Shown here: piece after piece, positions 22,701 to 34,700 of the stretch
How the letters are laid out: each line of letters begins with the position of its first letter
Position numbering within the stretch: position 1 is the first letter of the stretch
Origin: Lycium barbarum
Lineage: Eukaryota; Streptophyta; Magnoliopsida; Solanales; Solanaceae
Direction: 5' to 3'
Assembly (NCBI RefSeq): GCF_019175385.1
Contig: NC_083346.1
Location: 86,752,543 to 86,816,542 of the forward strand
Length of the DNA stretch: 64,000 bases
Program-made: the position numbers and the translations under genes
The notes under the pieces: model-generated
Seen by the model: only the letters and a program-made list of their open reading frames with translations
Database searches by the model: none
Told to the model about the DNA's origin: nothing

Positions 22701-25700
22701 CTGTCACATACTTCTTAGTAAAGGGGCAAGCAGCCCAATTTGAATCACAATATGCAGTTAACTGTGTATTCTGTCCTTTGCTGAGTAAACCTCCCACATT
22801 TGGTGACCTTTTTATGTATCTCATCCTTAAAGCTGCCTCCAAGTGTGAAACTTTTGGATGCTGCATGAATTGACTCAATACCTGAATTGCAAAGCTAATG
22901 TCAGGCCTTGTGATGGTCAAATACAATAGCTGCCCTACTTATTGTTGATAATTGATCACATCTTCTATTTGTGGATTAGTTGTGTTTCCAACATCTGTAT
23001 CATAGTCACGCTAGTCAACTTAAGGTCAAACTCCAATGCTGTGCTGACAGACTTTGCTCCACTCAGTCCGACATCCGAGTATTAAAATACTGCGCTATAG
23101 GTAACAGGTAACGTGTTTAACCAGGGACGTTAGCCATGTCACCTATAGCACATTAAATTACTGCACTATAGGTAGTTTGAATACAAGTTTTTATTTGCCA
23201 TTATTTCGGTTCATTTGGCTTTTTATTCTTTTCCCGTCATTTAGGTTCCAAACTCTAATTCTCTAGACCAACAATTTTTTACTGATTCAGTTTCAACATC
23301 ATTAGCGAGATTTCTCGCATAATGATAATGAGAATGCATTTAGCTAATAATTTTTAGTAGATGATGCATTATAAAGAAGGAGATGCATGTCAAGGTAATG
23401 TTAGGAGGTAAGCATGTAAAAGGTTGCCCGACAACCGTGTCAGAGGATAAACTGTTTCCCGCTGCACTTCACAAGTACGATTTTTCTCTCAAATTATAGT
23501 ACTGTAGGACTAATAAAAATTTGAATCAATTTTTCTCAAAAATAATTTTAAAGAAATTTGAGGACCTATCTTATTAATCCACTACTAAAAGTACAGAGAA
23601 ATTTATGCCATAAATATAGGCGTTCAAATTCCTCTCAAAAGGAGATTTGAGAATCTTTAAAACCACTTTACATGTCAAACTCTTCAAATAACCGTCATTG
23701 AGGAAGATTTCTAGAGATTTTCATTCTGGGATATCTTACAGATCTACACCAAATCAAATCTATTTGTGACTTGTGTGGTAGACTGTTAGCTCGCTTGTAC
23801 TACAGTGTGAATGGGTGAGGCAAGGCAGAAGACAGACACAGTGACGGCGAGGACAGAAGAGCGCCCGATTTAAGGGGAAAAGATGGGACAATAGGGGTGA
23901 CACTACAAGAGTGTAGGTGCAGGGTTTTAATAACCCAAATTTTTGCTTTAGGGTGTAGCTAGAAGGGGTTATTACTAGATATGAAAAGAGAGGGAGAAGA
24001 TAGAGTGAGTAGGCCGGTGTTGATGTGAAAAGTTGGTATATTAATTTGTGCATCGCTATTGGTTTTGTTTTGAAGAAGACAATTTTAAAAGTACCTTTTA
24101 ATTTTGTATGAATGTAGTAAAAGAAAATTTTCCTTTTGGTTTTAGTTGAAAGGGAATGAGAAAGCTTAAACGAATGTAAAACGCTAGGGGTTTAGTTTAA
24201 GAGGTGGAGATCGAACATGTAACAGACACCTACAACTTGCAATAAAAATTTTGTAGAGCAACGTTAGCTTCGGTACAATCACCACTTTTTCTACTTTTTC
24301 TCATAAGTCACAATAGGGGGAGACAAATACTACATAGGTCTATACTCTATAATCTCCGAGTACGCTGACCTCTTTCGAGTATTGGTAAGCATTCCCCCGT
24401 TGAGCTCAGTTTGGGATTTCCAGTCTCATTCCCTTTGATTGCACGAGATAAGGAAAACGAGATATCAAGCGGGAAGGCAATGACGGTGAGGGAGAGAGAA
24501 GTAGTCGTAAGCAGGAAGCATAGGAAAGAGCAGTTAGAGGAAGAGCAGTCCACAAAGCAGCTGGTTGAAGCATGGCAAGAGGAGAATATTTTGAATGAAA
24601 TGTTGAATGGAAACTGGATAAGAACTGCTATTGGCGGATCTTGCCTAGAAGTGAAGCTAACCTTTAGCTAGCCGACCATGTGCCAGAAGTCTATACTGGG
24701 ATTTCAATAGGTCAAGCAAGTCTGCTGGCAAGCCTTTAGGCTATTGGTTTCTTCCTATATCCCTGTTCGGGATAGCTATTGATTCCATTACCGAACCAAA
24801 CAAGATTATTCCCTTAGTTCTACCTACCACCCTTTCACACTGTTTAAAGGGTAACATCTATTGAGAGTGGATTTCAGGTGTTTAGATATTTCAAGCATAA
24901 GCAGTAGTTGAACCTGCATTATGAAAAGCTAGCAAAAGGGCAGGCTCAGAGTTGGATTCGTCCAAATAAACAGAATGGCAAGCTTCATTACCATTTGAAA
25001 AATCCCATCTGTTCGAAACTCAATTCTAAACTTAGGAGTGGCAAGTAGCAGAAAGAGGGTGTCCAACTTAGGCCTCATGCTCTAGAAGGGTCATCATTCT
25101 CGGCTGTCCCATGTTTGTTGTATTTTTGCAGGGGGAGCCCAACCCCGCTATCGCGTGTTTTAGAGTTACAACGAGCTGGCCTCTGAGAGACTAAGTTGAG
25201 AATAGCGCTCGCCATCTTTTCAGCCTAGCTGCTTACTTATGACTTATTACATGTTCGATCCCTCCCTTCTTCAACTAAACCCCTAACTGTTTACATTCGT
25301 TTTAAAGCTTTCTTATTCCCTTTCAACTAGATATGAACAAACTAAAAGAAAAACTTTCTTTTACCATATTCATACAAAATTAAAAGATACTTTTAAAATC
25401 TCGTAAAAACAAAACCAATATCGATGCACAAATTAATATATCAACTTTTCATATCAATGGCGACCTACTCATGAACCTTGTCCCTCTCTTGTCATAATCC
25501 CCTCTAGCTACACCCTAAGCAAAAATTAGGGTTTTTGAAGCCCTATATCTGCAGCCCTGCTGTCCTATTTCCCCCCCTTAAATGGGTGCTCTGTCCTCGC
25601 CGTCACTGTTTCCATCTTCTCCCCTACCTCACCCCATTCGCACTATAGGACACGTGAGCTGACAGTCTACCCCCGCCGTTCAGAGCTGCTATCAGAGCAG

Positions 25701-28700
25701 GAAAGTTAGCCAAGTTCTCCTGCCTCTCGCCCCATGACATCTGGTTAGGACACAAAGCTTATTCTATTCCTAAAATAGCGGATTCTATAATAGCATTCTG
25801 CCTTTTCGAAGACTGAGCACTCGTGGCACACACTTGGCCCTTTGCCTTAGAAAGAGTTCAACCCACTTGAAAGAGGAAAGGGGAGTAGGCATAGTACCGG
25901 AAAGTACGGATTCGGGGTTCATCCCTCAATCCAAGCGCTACTTGAAAGTCAGCATAGATTTTACTCTCAGTTAGTACTTACACTTTTTTTAAGCAAGAAC
26001 TCAACATCGTTCGTATCCCATACCCATGGGCTACTTCACTGAGACGATGGTCGGAGTTTATCAAAGCAGGTTAAGAAAGATAGCTGAAAGTGCTAGCATA
26101 AGGAAGAGATTCTATGGATGGAACGAGGCCTCAAGGTTTCGGCATTCAATGTCAAAGGATTCTTTGTTTAAGTTTCATAATAAAGTAAAGGAGATCGGCC
26201 TGCTTTTCTCTCTTTTCTCAATTGAACTTCGGAAAGCACTTTATAGTAGCGACACGGATTCACAGCAACTTATGACTTCACCAATGGGGCAAAAGAATTC
26301 TAACCCGATTCCGGTTTTTCTGACTGCAAGAATTGGTAGTTTCTTTCAGTGCGCTTTAGTCCTTCTTACAGAGTTTTTCTTTTATATTCACTCTGGAAAA
26401 CTTCCTTGATGACGGTTATTTGAAGAGTTTGACATTTCTTCCCAATCTCAACCACCATGTCATTGTAGAGTCCCTAAACACAAAGAGATCAAGGTAGAAA
26501 TTTACAGAGCAAGTGAGTTTTTTTTTGAAAGAAACTGAAAGTCAATTGAATTTGAATTCTGGCACATGTAGGGCTTCCTTTAGAGAATGATTTCCTGAAA
26601 TCATTGCATTTCCTGTGTGTTCTATCTGTATTCTAATTCCCTGTCGGCACTTTGAATTTTTTTGTCTTTATGTCATCCACAATTCTAGCATCATTTAACA
26701 CTTCTCTACTAGGTGTTATGTGATGTGAAGCTCCCGAGTCAACTGTCTAGTCACAATCAATTGGATTGGACAGCAAAGGAAGTCATACTTGCCATATTTG
26801 ACTTATAATCGCCTGTTGGAGCCTTATCCATCAAACCTAAAAGCTGTTTGTATTGCTCTTTTAAGAAGAAATGCCCTTGAGACTGTCCCTTGATACACTA
26901 CCTTCTTCAGCTGTTGAATTATTTGCATAGGGCTTGAAACCTCCGGTTTGACCCTTCTTTTTGCTTTTGAAATCCGGTGAATAGCCAATTATTTTGTAGC
27001 AGTTCTCCTTTAGGTATCCCATATATCCACAGTGCTCACAAATCATCTTTGGTTTCTTTCCTTTAAAACCTTGATTTTTTTCCTGCCAAGATTGTTAAAG
27101 GTTCTCTTCCGGTATCAGTTACTCCCAAGTTTCTCTGACTTTCTTCCTGCATAGCTATCACATAAGCCTGGTTTACACTAGGTACTGATGTCTTAAGCAT
27201 TATGTCACTTTTCACATGGCTAGCGCTCATTTAAACCTACTAGGAATTGCAACAAATGTTGTTGTAGGTGTTCACATGCGGTTTTGATTCTTCACAATCA
27301 CAAGAAGGAGATAGTACAAGCACATCTAATTCATCCCATAAATTGCTCATTGTAGAGTAATGGGTCGTAACAGATACAGAATCTGTACCTTGTGTTAGAG
27401 TTCTTATTTCTTTCCACTGATGAAAAATTCTGGTTAGCTTTGATTTGTCAAATTTCTCCTTGAAATCACTCCAGACTTTCTTCGCATTAGACGCATAGAC
27501 AATGCTAGTTACCAATTATGTCGAAACTGTAGCACTGACCCACGAAAGTACCAGTGCATTGCATTTCTCCTATGTGTTGCGAGGTTTCCTTTATACGGAC
27601 TCTTCACGCAAGTGCCATCTACCTAGTTTATTTTTTACTAATGCACGATTCTCATGAATCTCCATTTGCCATAGTTCTCAGGTCCTGTGAGCTTTATAGG
27701 GATCAATGCAACATCTGGAGTGTCCGACAATTACAAATACAATGGGTGATTTATGATCAATCTATGTGGTTTCTGTATCTCCGATGGCTGAGTCTTCTCC
27801 GATCTTCAACAATGGCAATCCTTGAGATTTCGAAATTTACATCCTCAATCCCAAATCACTGCTATAACCTTGTCAAATTCACCTGATTTAGCTCAATTTC
27901 TATGCATGCAAGTAAATTCAATCACCAGATTTGAACTTCTGGTACATGAAGCTTTACAAAGAAGAGAAGAAATGAGAAGAGAGGAGAAGCGACTTTTGTT
28001 ATCTGAGCGAAAATGAATTACATCACACTAATACATTTACAGAGCCTATTAAGTGTTCTTCTAACCACCTACCTGACCAACACACATGCCAGTCACATGG
28101 CCCTTTTGACTAGCTCTAACAAACAAACTGTCACTACACAAAAAATATCTACTTAATTCAATAGCGTTTTAAAAAAATGTGCTCTTAGTATGTTGGTTTG
28201 AGATGAATTTATTTGTTGAGTAGTTGGGGAGAATTATTTATTTCTTTTTATTTGGTTTGCTGGCAGGTCTTTAAGCATTACTTTGAAGAGCTAGAAGAAG
28301 AATCCCTACGAGATAATTTTGTTGTAGTGGTATGAGGAACATTTTATTTCTTTTTGAAGAAAAAAAAACATGTTACCGGAAAATAATCATATAGTATTGG
28401 TTGTGACTGGAATTATGTTGTCTTTTGCAGTATGAGTTACTTGATGAAATGATGGACTTTGGTTATCCTCAATATACTGAAGCAAAAATTCTCAGTGAGT
28501 TTATAAAAACTGATGCATATAGAATGGAGGTTACACAAAGGCCTCCAATGGCAGTTACAAATGCTGTGTCCTGGCGCAGTGAAGGGATCCAATACAAGAA
28601 GAATGAAGTAAGTCTTACATGTTTTATTCAGTAGCAGTTTCTTTTTGTGGCCTATATGGACTATTGTTTTTCTTTCAGGTATTTTTGGATGTTGTGGAGA

Positions 28701-31700
28701 GCGTGAATATAGTTGTTAATAGTAATGGGCAAATAGTGAGATCGGATGTTGTTGGTGCATTGAAGATGAGGACATACTTGAGGTTTGCAAATTTCCTAGA
28801 CACTAGTTTCTCGCCATGTGCGTTGCACCTGTATATCGAGTCATGTAATATATGATTTTATAAAATAATTAGTATTGATAGAACAAAGCTTTGAATAAAT
28901 ATTTTACATGAAAATATGTAGTACAAGTTTCTGTGAATGATTGATGTATGTGAATCATTAAAAACAGTTAAGGTACTCTACTAAAATATAGAATATTTAA
29001 AGTAATTTTTAAAACTTGTCTATATTTAAAAGTAATTTTTAAAACTTCATCTTGTGCCGGTAATAGCTATTATTATTGTTCCATCTCAAAAAATAAATAA
29101 AAAAATAGCTATTATTATTGTAATAATTTTAATTAGTAAATAGTAGAAGAATTGCCAATTGTTTGACTGAGGAATCCAAGTAAATTCTTAGAAGAGAGCA
29201 AACAAATTTACATTGGATATGCAATATTAAATCATTAAAAAAAAAATATATATATATATATAGTAACAATTTTCAAATGGAAGCGTGCTCTAAACAAACA
29301 GCATTATTTTAAAGTTCATTCACTAAAAGTACCAAACTATGCAAACATAGATTATCTTAAGCCAAACAATATAACTTGTGAATGTGATGCAGTAGCTAAA
29401 TAGGTGAAACATAAGTTCATTTCTGATATATAGATATGTGAAATAAAAACTATTAGATAGGCAATTTAATATTTTACAGAAATTTTGTAAGCTTAATAAA
29501 CAGAATAATTAATTAAAAATATCTTATTTAGTAATTATTTCAAAATATCTTATTTTGAGATTATTTTGGATATGGTCTTCATGCCACACCCGTGTCGGCT
29601 TCTCCAAAAATACACTACTTTTGGATAGTCCGAGATGCACCCGTTGACATTTTTGAAGAGTTTGAGCAACTTAGGTTAAAAAGTATTGTTACAGTCTCCA
29701 TGTTTTATAATTTAAACACAATTTCATTGGCTATTTGGTATGTTAAAAGTATTATTTTTCATGATCTCGTGATAGAAGTATTCACATAAAATATTAGGTA
29801 AGATACATAGCATAAGCATCAAGTAAAAGTTTGTAATTAAATCACAATATTACCAAGAAAATGTTTGTGCACAATTGGACAAAATTTTCTTACATTTCAC
29901 CATTCCTCCCTTCCGCTCTATCTCCTGTTCTGTGCTTTGCCGATACCACTTTGTTCCCTCCAATTCAGTGTCGATGCTTCTCCAATGGCTTGGCTCAAGA
30001 CTAAATATAGCAAATAGACGAACAACTGCAAGGATAAGATAGTGTAAAATAGATAAGGCTTTACAAAGCCAACAGTTGCATTTTTTTAAAAGGCAACGGT
30101 TGAAATCATATTCAATATTAATCCGAAGCATTTTAAGATACACAACCCTTCAAAATAATTTCCTCCTCCTTTTCTATTTAAATAGCATTATTATTGTTAT
30201 TATAGAGAACAAGTAGGGTATTAAATTATTTGGAAGGTTTTTGTGGTAATTCAACTTTTAAGTTATGACTTCCTGCTTTTAATAGTATAGATAACTGTAT
30301 TTATGTATGTACTAGGTTTTGCGTGTATCTCATGTTAATGAGCTAAGTTGCTCGGACTTGGTTGCGGGTGTCTGACACGGGTGCAGATATAGAAGTTGGA
30401 TCCTTCATTATCCAAATTATAAGATTCTGGGGTACGAATCTTGGTATGGATACGGGTGAAGGATTCGGCTAAAAATAATTCAAAAATCTAAAAATAATCT
30501 AAAAATAGAGTTATAAAAATATGCCTAAATTATGGTGGATTATTGAAGGAAAGGAAAGCACAAATTCTTTAGAGTAAGTTTGAATTTATAATTATTATTA
30601 GGTACATACGTATCTCTTTATTGTTATTTGGGTGTAACAGGGCTATACCAAATGATATAGAGGCCATGATAGACTTCTTGAGAAAATTGCGCATTTAACA
30701 GTGATATTGACTTGTAAATATCTTAAAAAGAACCTTCTAGCTTCTGACTTTTTAATACAAATATCTTTTAATGATAAAAAACATATGCCTAAATTATGAT
30801 TTCACTCTAGCTTTTGTTTTGATTTCAGAAATCATTGTATTTGTCTCAAATTTCACTATTGATTATGGCCAAATTACCCAAAATCGTCTGACCATATCCG
30901 GAAAGAATCCCACACCCACATCGTGTCGACACAGGTGCGGCATTGAAAGTGAAGAGTCTGCACAACTTAGCTAATGAGTATAAAGTTCCAAAACAATACA
31001 TAAATATTATTAATGAAAAAAGTAAAGAAAAAGTTCCTAAAAATGATGAATGTAGATCCTATTTAGCTTAGCTCAATAAAGAAGAACATGCATTTTTTTT
31101 TTGGTTTCCAAAAAAAAAAAACCAAAAAAAAAAAAAAAAAAGAAATGCTAATACTCTCGCCTACAAAGAAAACAACAACAACATACCCAGTGTATAACCA
31201 CGAAGTGGGGTCTGGGGAGTGTAGAGTGTAGCAGACCTTACCTCTACCTTGACAATAGAGAGCCTGTTTCTGATAGACCCCCGGCTTTGTAGAAACATTT
31301 ATTGAGATATGACATACAACATCACTGATGTCCAATTAACGACAATATTGTTTTTTTTTTTTTTAAATAAAATAATCAAATGTCATTAATAAAGCATCAA
31401 GAAGATGCAAAGTTACAGGTGGGCAAGAAGCTGCTTCAAACAAAACAAGAAGCTTACTTAGACTAAAAACCCGTAAAATAGCCAAAAGGAATCCTGCCTA
31501 TTGTACTAAGCTAAGCTAAAGACAGTGAACTAACAAAATCCAAAGACGTATCCACACTGTTTACAGGGGTAAGAAAATGCCAACTAAATAAGCACTCTAA
31601 ACATCTAGCCTTGAGAGTACTAAATAGGAGTTGTCACAATATTGTTTATAACTATGCCCAAAGGAATTGCAGCATTGCAATGAGTAAAATTCAAACTGAA

Positions 31701-34700
31701 GAAAATATCCTTGTGACAATATTGTTTATAACTATGCCCAAAGGAATTGCAGTATTGCAATGAGTAAAATTTAAAATGAAGAAAATATCCTTGTTGCCAA
31801 AAATAATGACAAATACACTTGTTGGAGCGCTTGAAACACTGTATTTGTTAGTAGATTTGAAGTTAGCATAGTTGTATTCCGCATCGATGTTACTAAATGC
31901 TTTACCTGCAATGGCTTTTTAAGTGGTCTAATAGTATAAACTTTTATCAATCTGAAGAAGTCTTTTCTAAACTAAACTTTCTTATCTTTAACTGGTATGC
32001 TTTGTCAAAAAATAGATGCACACACTGAAAATTTTATGAAAAGTAATTTAAGATAGGTATATAAAAGCTGAATCTCCTTTGCTTGGGGGATACAATGAAG
32101 GCTATTCCATCCACGAAAAAACGAAAGATATTGCATGAAATGTGACAGAAACAATCATGTATGAAAAGTAGATTATGGTAACAACGAGAGGAAGGAAGAA
32201 AGTAACGTTGTCATCAATGGTACGTTGAACATAGTTGAAGACGAAATATTCCCATCACAAGTCCAATGAGGATTATTATTCCAAGATTATACTTCAGAAG
32301 TGTTCTTGAAATATTCCCATCACAAGTCCAATGACGATTATTATTCCAAGATTATACTTCAGAAGTGTTCTTAAAATCTTTTTGGCATTTGAGTGAAAGT
32401 TGAGATTAGTGCCCCTTTTCTAAAGATTTTAAAACAGTTTGTTCTGAATAATGCCTAAAACCTCTGGGACGTTTCTAAATCTTGTGTCCTGTCTGATCTT
32501 AAATATTGTTTTATATGTTTGCTCTCTCTAGCAGTGTGAAGATGCCCTATCCTGATTATGATTCTGTCATCACTAAGGTCATATTTACATGTAACCTTGT
32601 CCCCTGAGCCTTTCACTTTAGATTACACGGTTAAGTTGATGGAGATCTTTCTTCTTGCCTGCATTTCCTTCCAATTTTTCTAATGAGCTGCCTCTATAGT
32701 AGCATCTTTAGTGCCTGTCTACCTAGAATGTCTAGGATTTAAATGTTGACATAAGGACTGCATACCTTTTGATCTCCCATAAGGTTTTCACTAGCTTAAA
32801 TGCAATTCCTTCTAAATGTAAATCAGACGCAAAATCCCACCACGTCACTTTTCTTTAGTCTCTCAAATTTGAGATCTTGTCCTTTACCCAGCCGTTTGAT
32901 TGATGAGTGGTATTGGTCTAAAGCCATAATGTTTTTTCTCTTGCAGTGGTATGCCGGAGTGTAAGCTTGGTCTTAATGATAGAGTATTGCTGGAAACACA
33001 AGGACGTAATGCTAAGGGGAAAGCTATTGATCTAGATGATATCAAGTTTCATCAGTATGTGATTCAACTAATTTTGTTGTGCATTATAACATCTTTTTGC
33101 ATATATGCTTTACCCTAGAATTTGCCCGATGTGGGTGTGGGAGTAGGGGACAAATTATGTTCTTCTGCGAAATGTATACTGTATAATCTGTTAAAACTTC
33201 CGATAGAGTAAGCAAGTGGGGGATTGGGTGGTCCTCAGTTTTGAAAATTCTTGCTGCCCTTATTAAAATGAAAAAATCTGAAGGCTTTTCTGTAATATAG
33301 CTTGATCATGTTCAAGTTGTAACCGTCTCTCTCCCACTCAATCAATCTCCCTTCCCCCTCTCTCCCTCCCGTCTCTCATTCTATAACTTCAACTTAGGTG
33401 TGTGCGTTTGGCCCGGTTTGAGAATGATCGTACTATATCATTTATACCTCCTGATGGGGCTTTCGAAGTTATGACCTACAGACTCAGTACACAGGTACAA
33501 TAATGTTTTCATGCTCTTTATCCGACTGTAGTGCCTTCACTGATCCAATAGGTTAAAGCGTCAGTACTACTTATTCTCAGGTAAAGCCTCTTCTGTGGGT
33601 AGAAGCCCAAGTAGAAAGACATTCTAAGAGCCGTGTGGAAATTCTGGTCAAAGCACGAAGCCAGTTCAAGGAGAGAAGGTATGTCTTTGTATTATGCTGC
33701 ATACCTAATTGGAGCTTCATCATTTAATCTTTTGGAGTTTGGATGACATGCATTATGATATAACAATGTGCTGCTGGTTCAGTTCTGAGTTCATTTGATA
33801 ATTTCAGCACTGCAACTAATGTTGAAATTGAGTTGCCCGTTCCAATGGATGCAACTTATCCAGACGTCCGTACATCAATGGGATCATCTACTTATGCACC
33901 TGAAAAGGATGCGTTGATTTGGAAGATAAAGTCTTTTCCAGGTGGTAAGGTAAGCGTGCGCTTGGTCAAGCTGCAGATTTAACTCAGTTACTTTTGCTGT
34001 TTGTTCTCTTACTGGATTTCTTTTATGCCATTTCTCATTTCATTTTCAGGAGTATATGTTGAGAGCAGAGTTTAGACTTCCCAGCATTACAGCAGAAGAA
34101 GCAGTGCCTGAAAGAAAAGCTCCTATACGTGTGAAATTTGAGATACCATATTTTACAGTTTCTGGCATACAGGTGAGCCCTAAATAGCTGTAATTGTTGT
34201 TGAGTTGGAATGTTAAGTATTTTCCTTTTCCCAAATTCCTACAATACTCTAGATGCCCATGTCCAGATTTAGTCCATCATATTGTGAAACCAGAGTCTCA
34301 GTATTCAATGGGTGTCAAGGGATTTTAGCGTCGATCATAAAAGATGTATGCTACTTGTTGATGATATTGTGTTAATTGACAAAACCAACGAGGGTGTCGA
34401 CCAAAGCTTGAACTCTGGAAAATCACTTTTAGAGTAAAGTAGGACAAGAAGTAAGACTGGGTACATGCATCAAAAGTTTATTCAGCATGAGAAGAGCGAA
34501 GTTGAGGTGAGACTAGGCGGTGCCAAAATGTAAATTTTAAATCTAGGCTTGTTGTTTCAAGAGAATGGAAATGAAGAAGTTACTCAGAGAATTAAAACTG
34601 GATGGTTGAAATAGAGAAGTGCTACCTAGGTGTTCTGTGATAGAATTTCCGCATCGACAGCCTAAATGGAATTTTGTTGTTAGCTTTCCTTTTAGCTTGA

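Noticed and set aside
26026..26409. 127-codon frame as a real gene
   Set aside because: No recognised domain, no splice context, and it lies in inserted DNA within an intron. Kept only as part of a mitochondrial-looking block.
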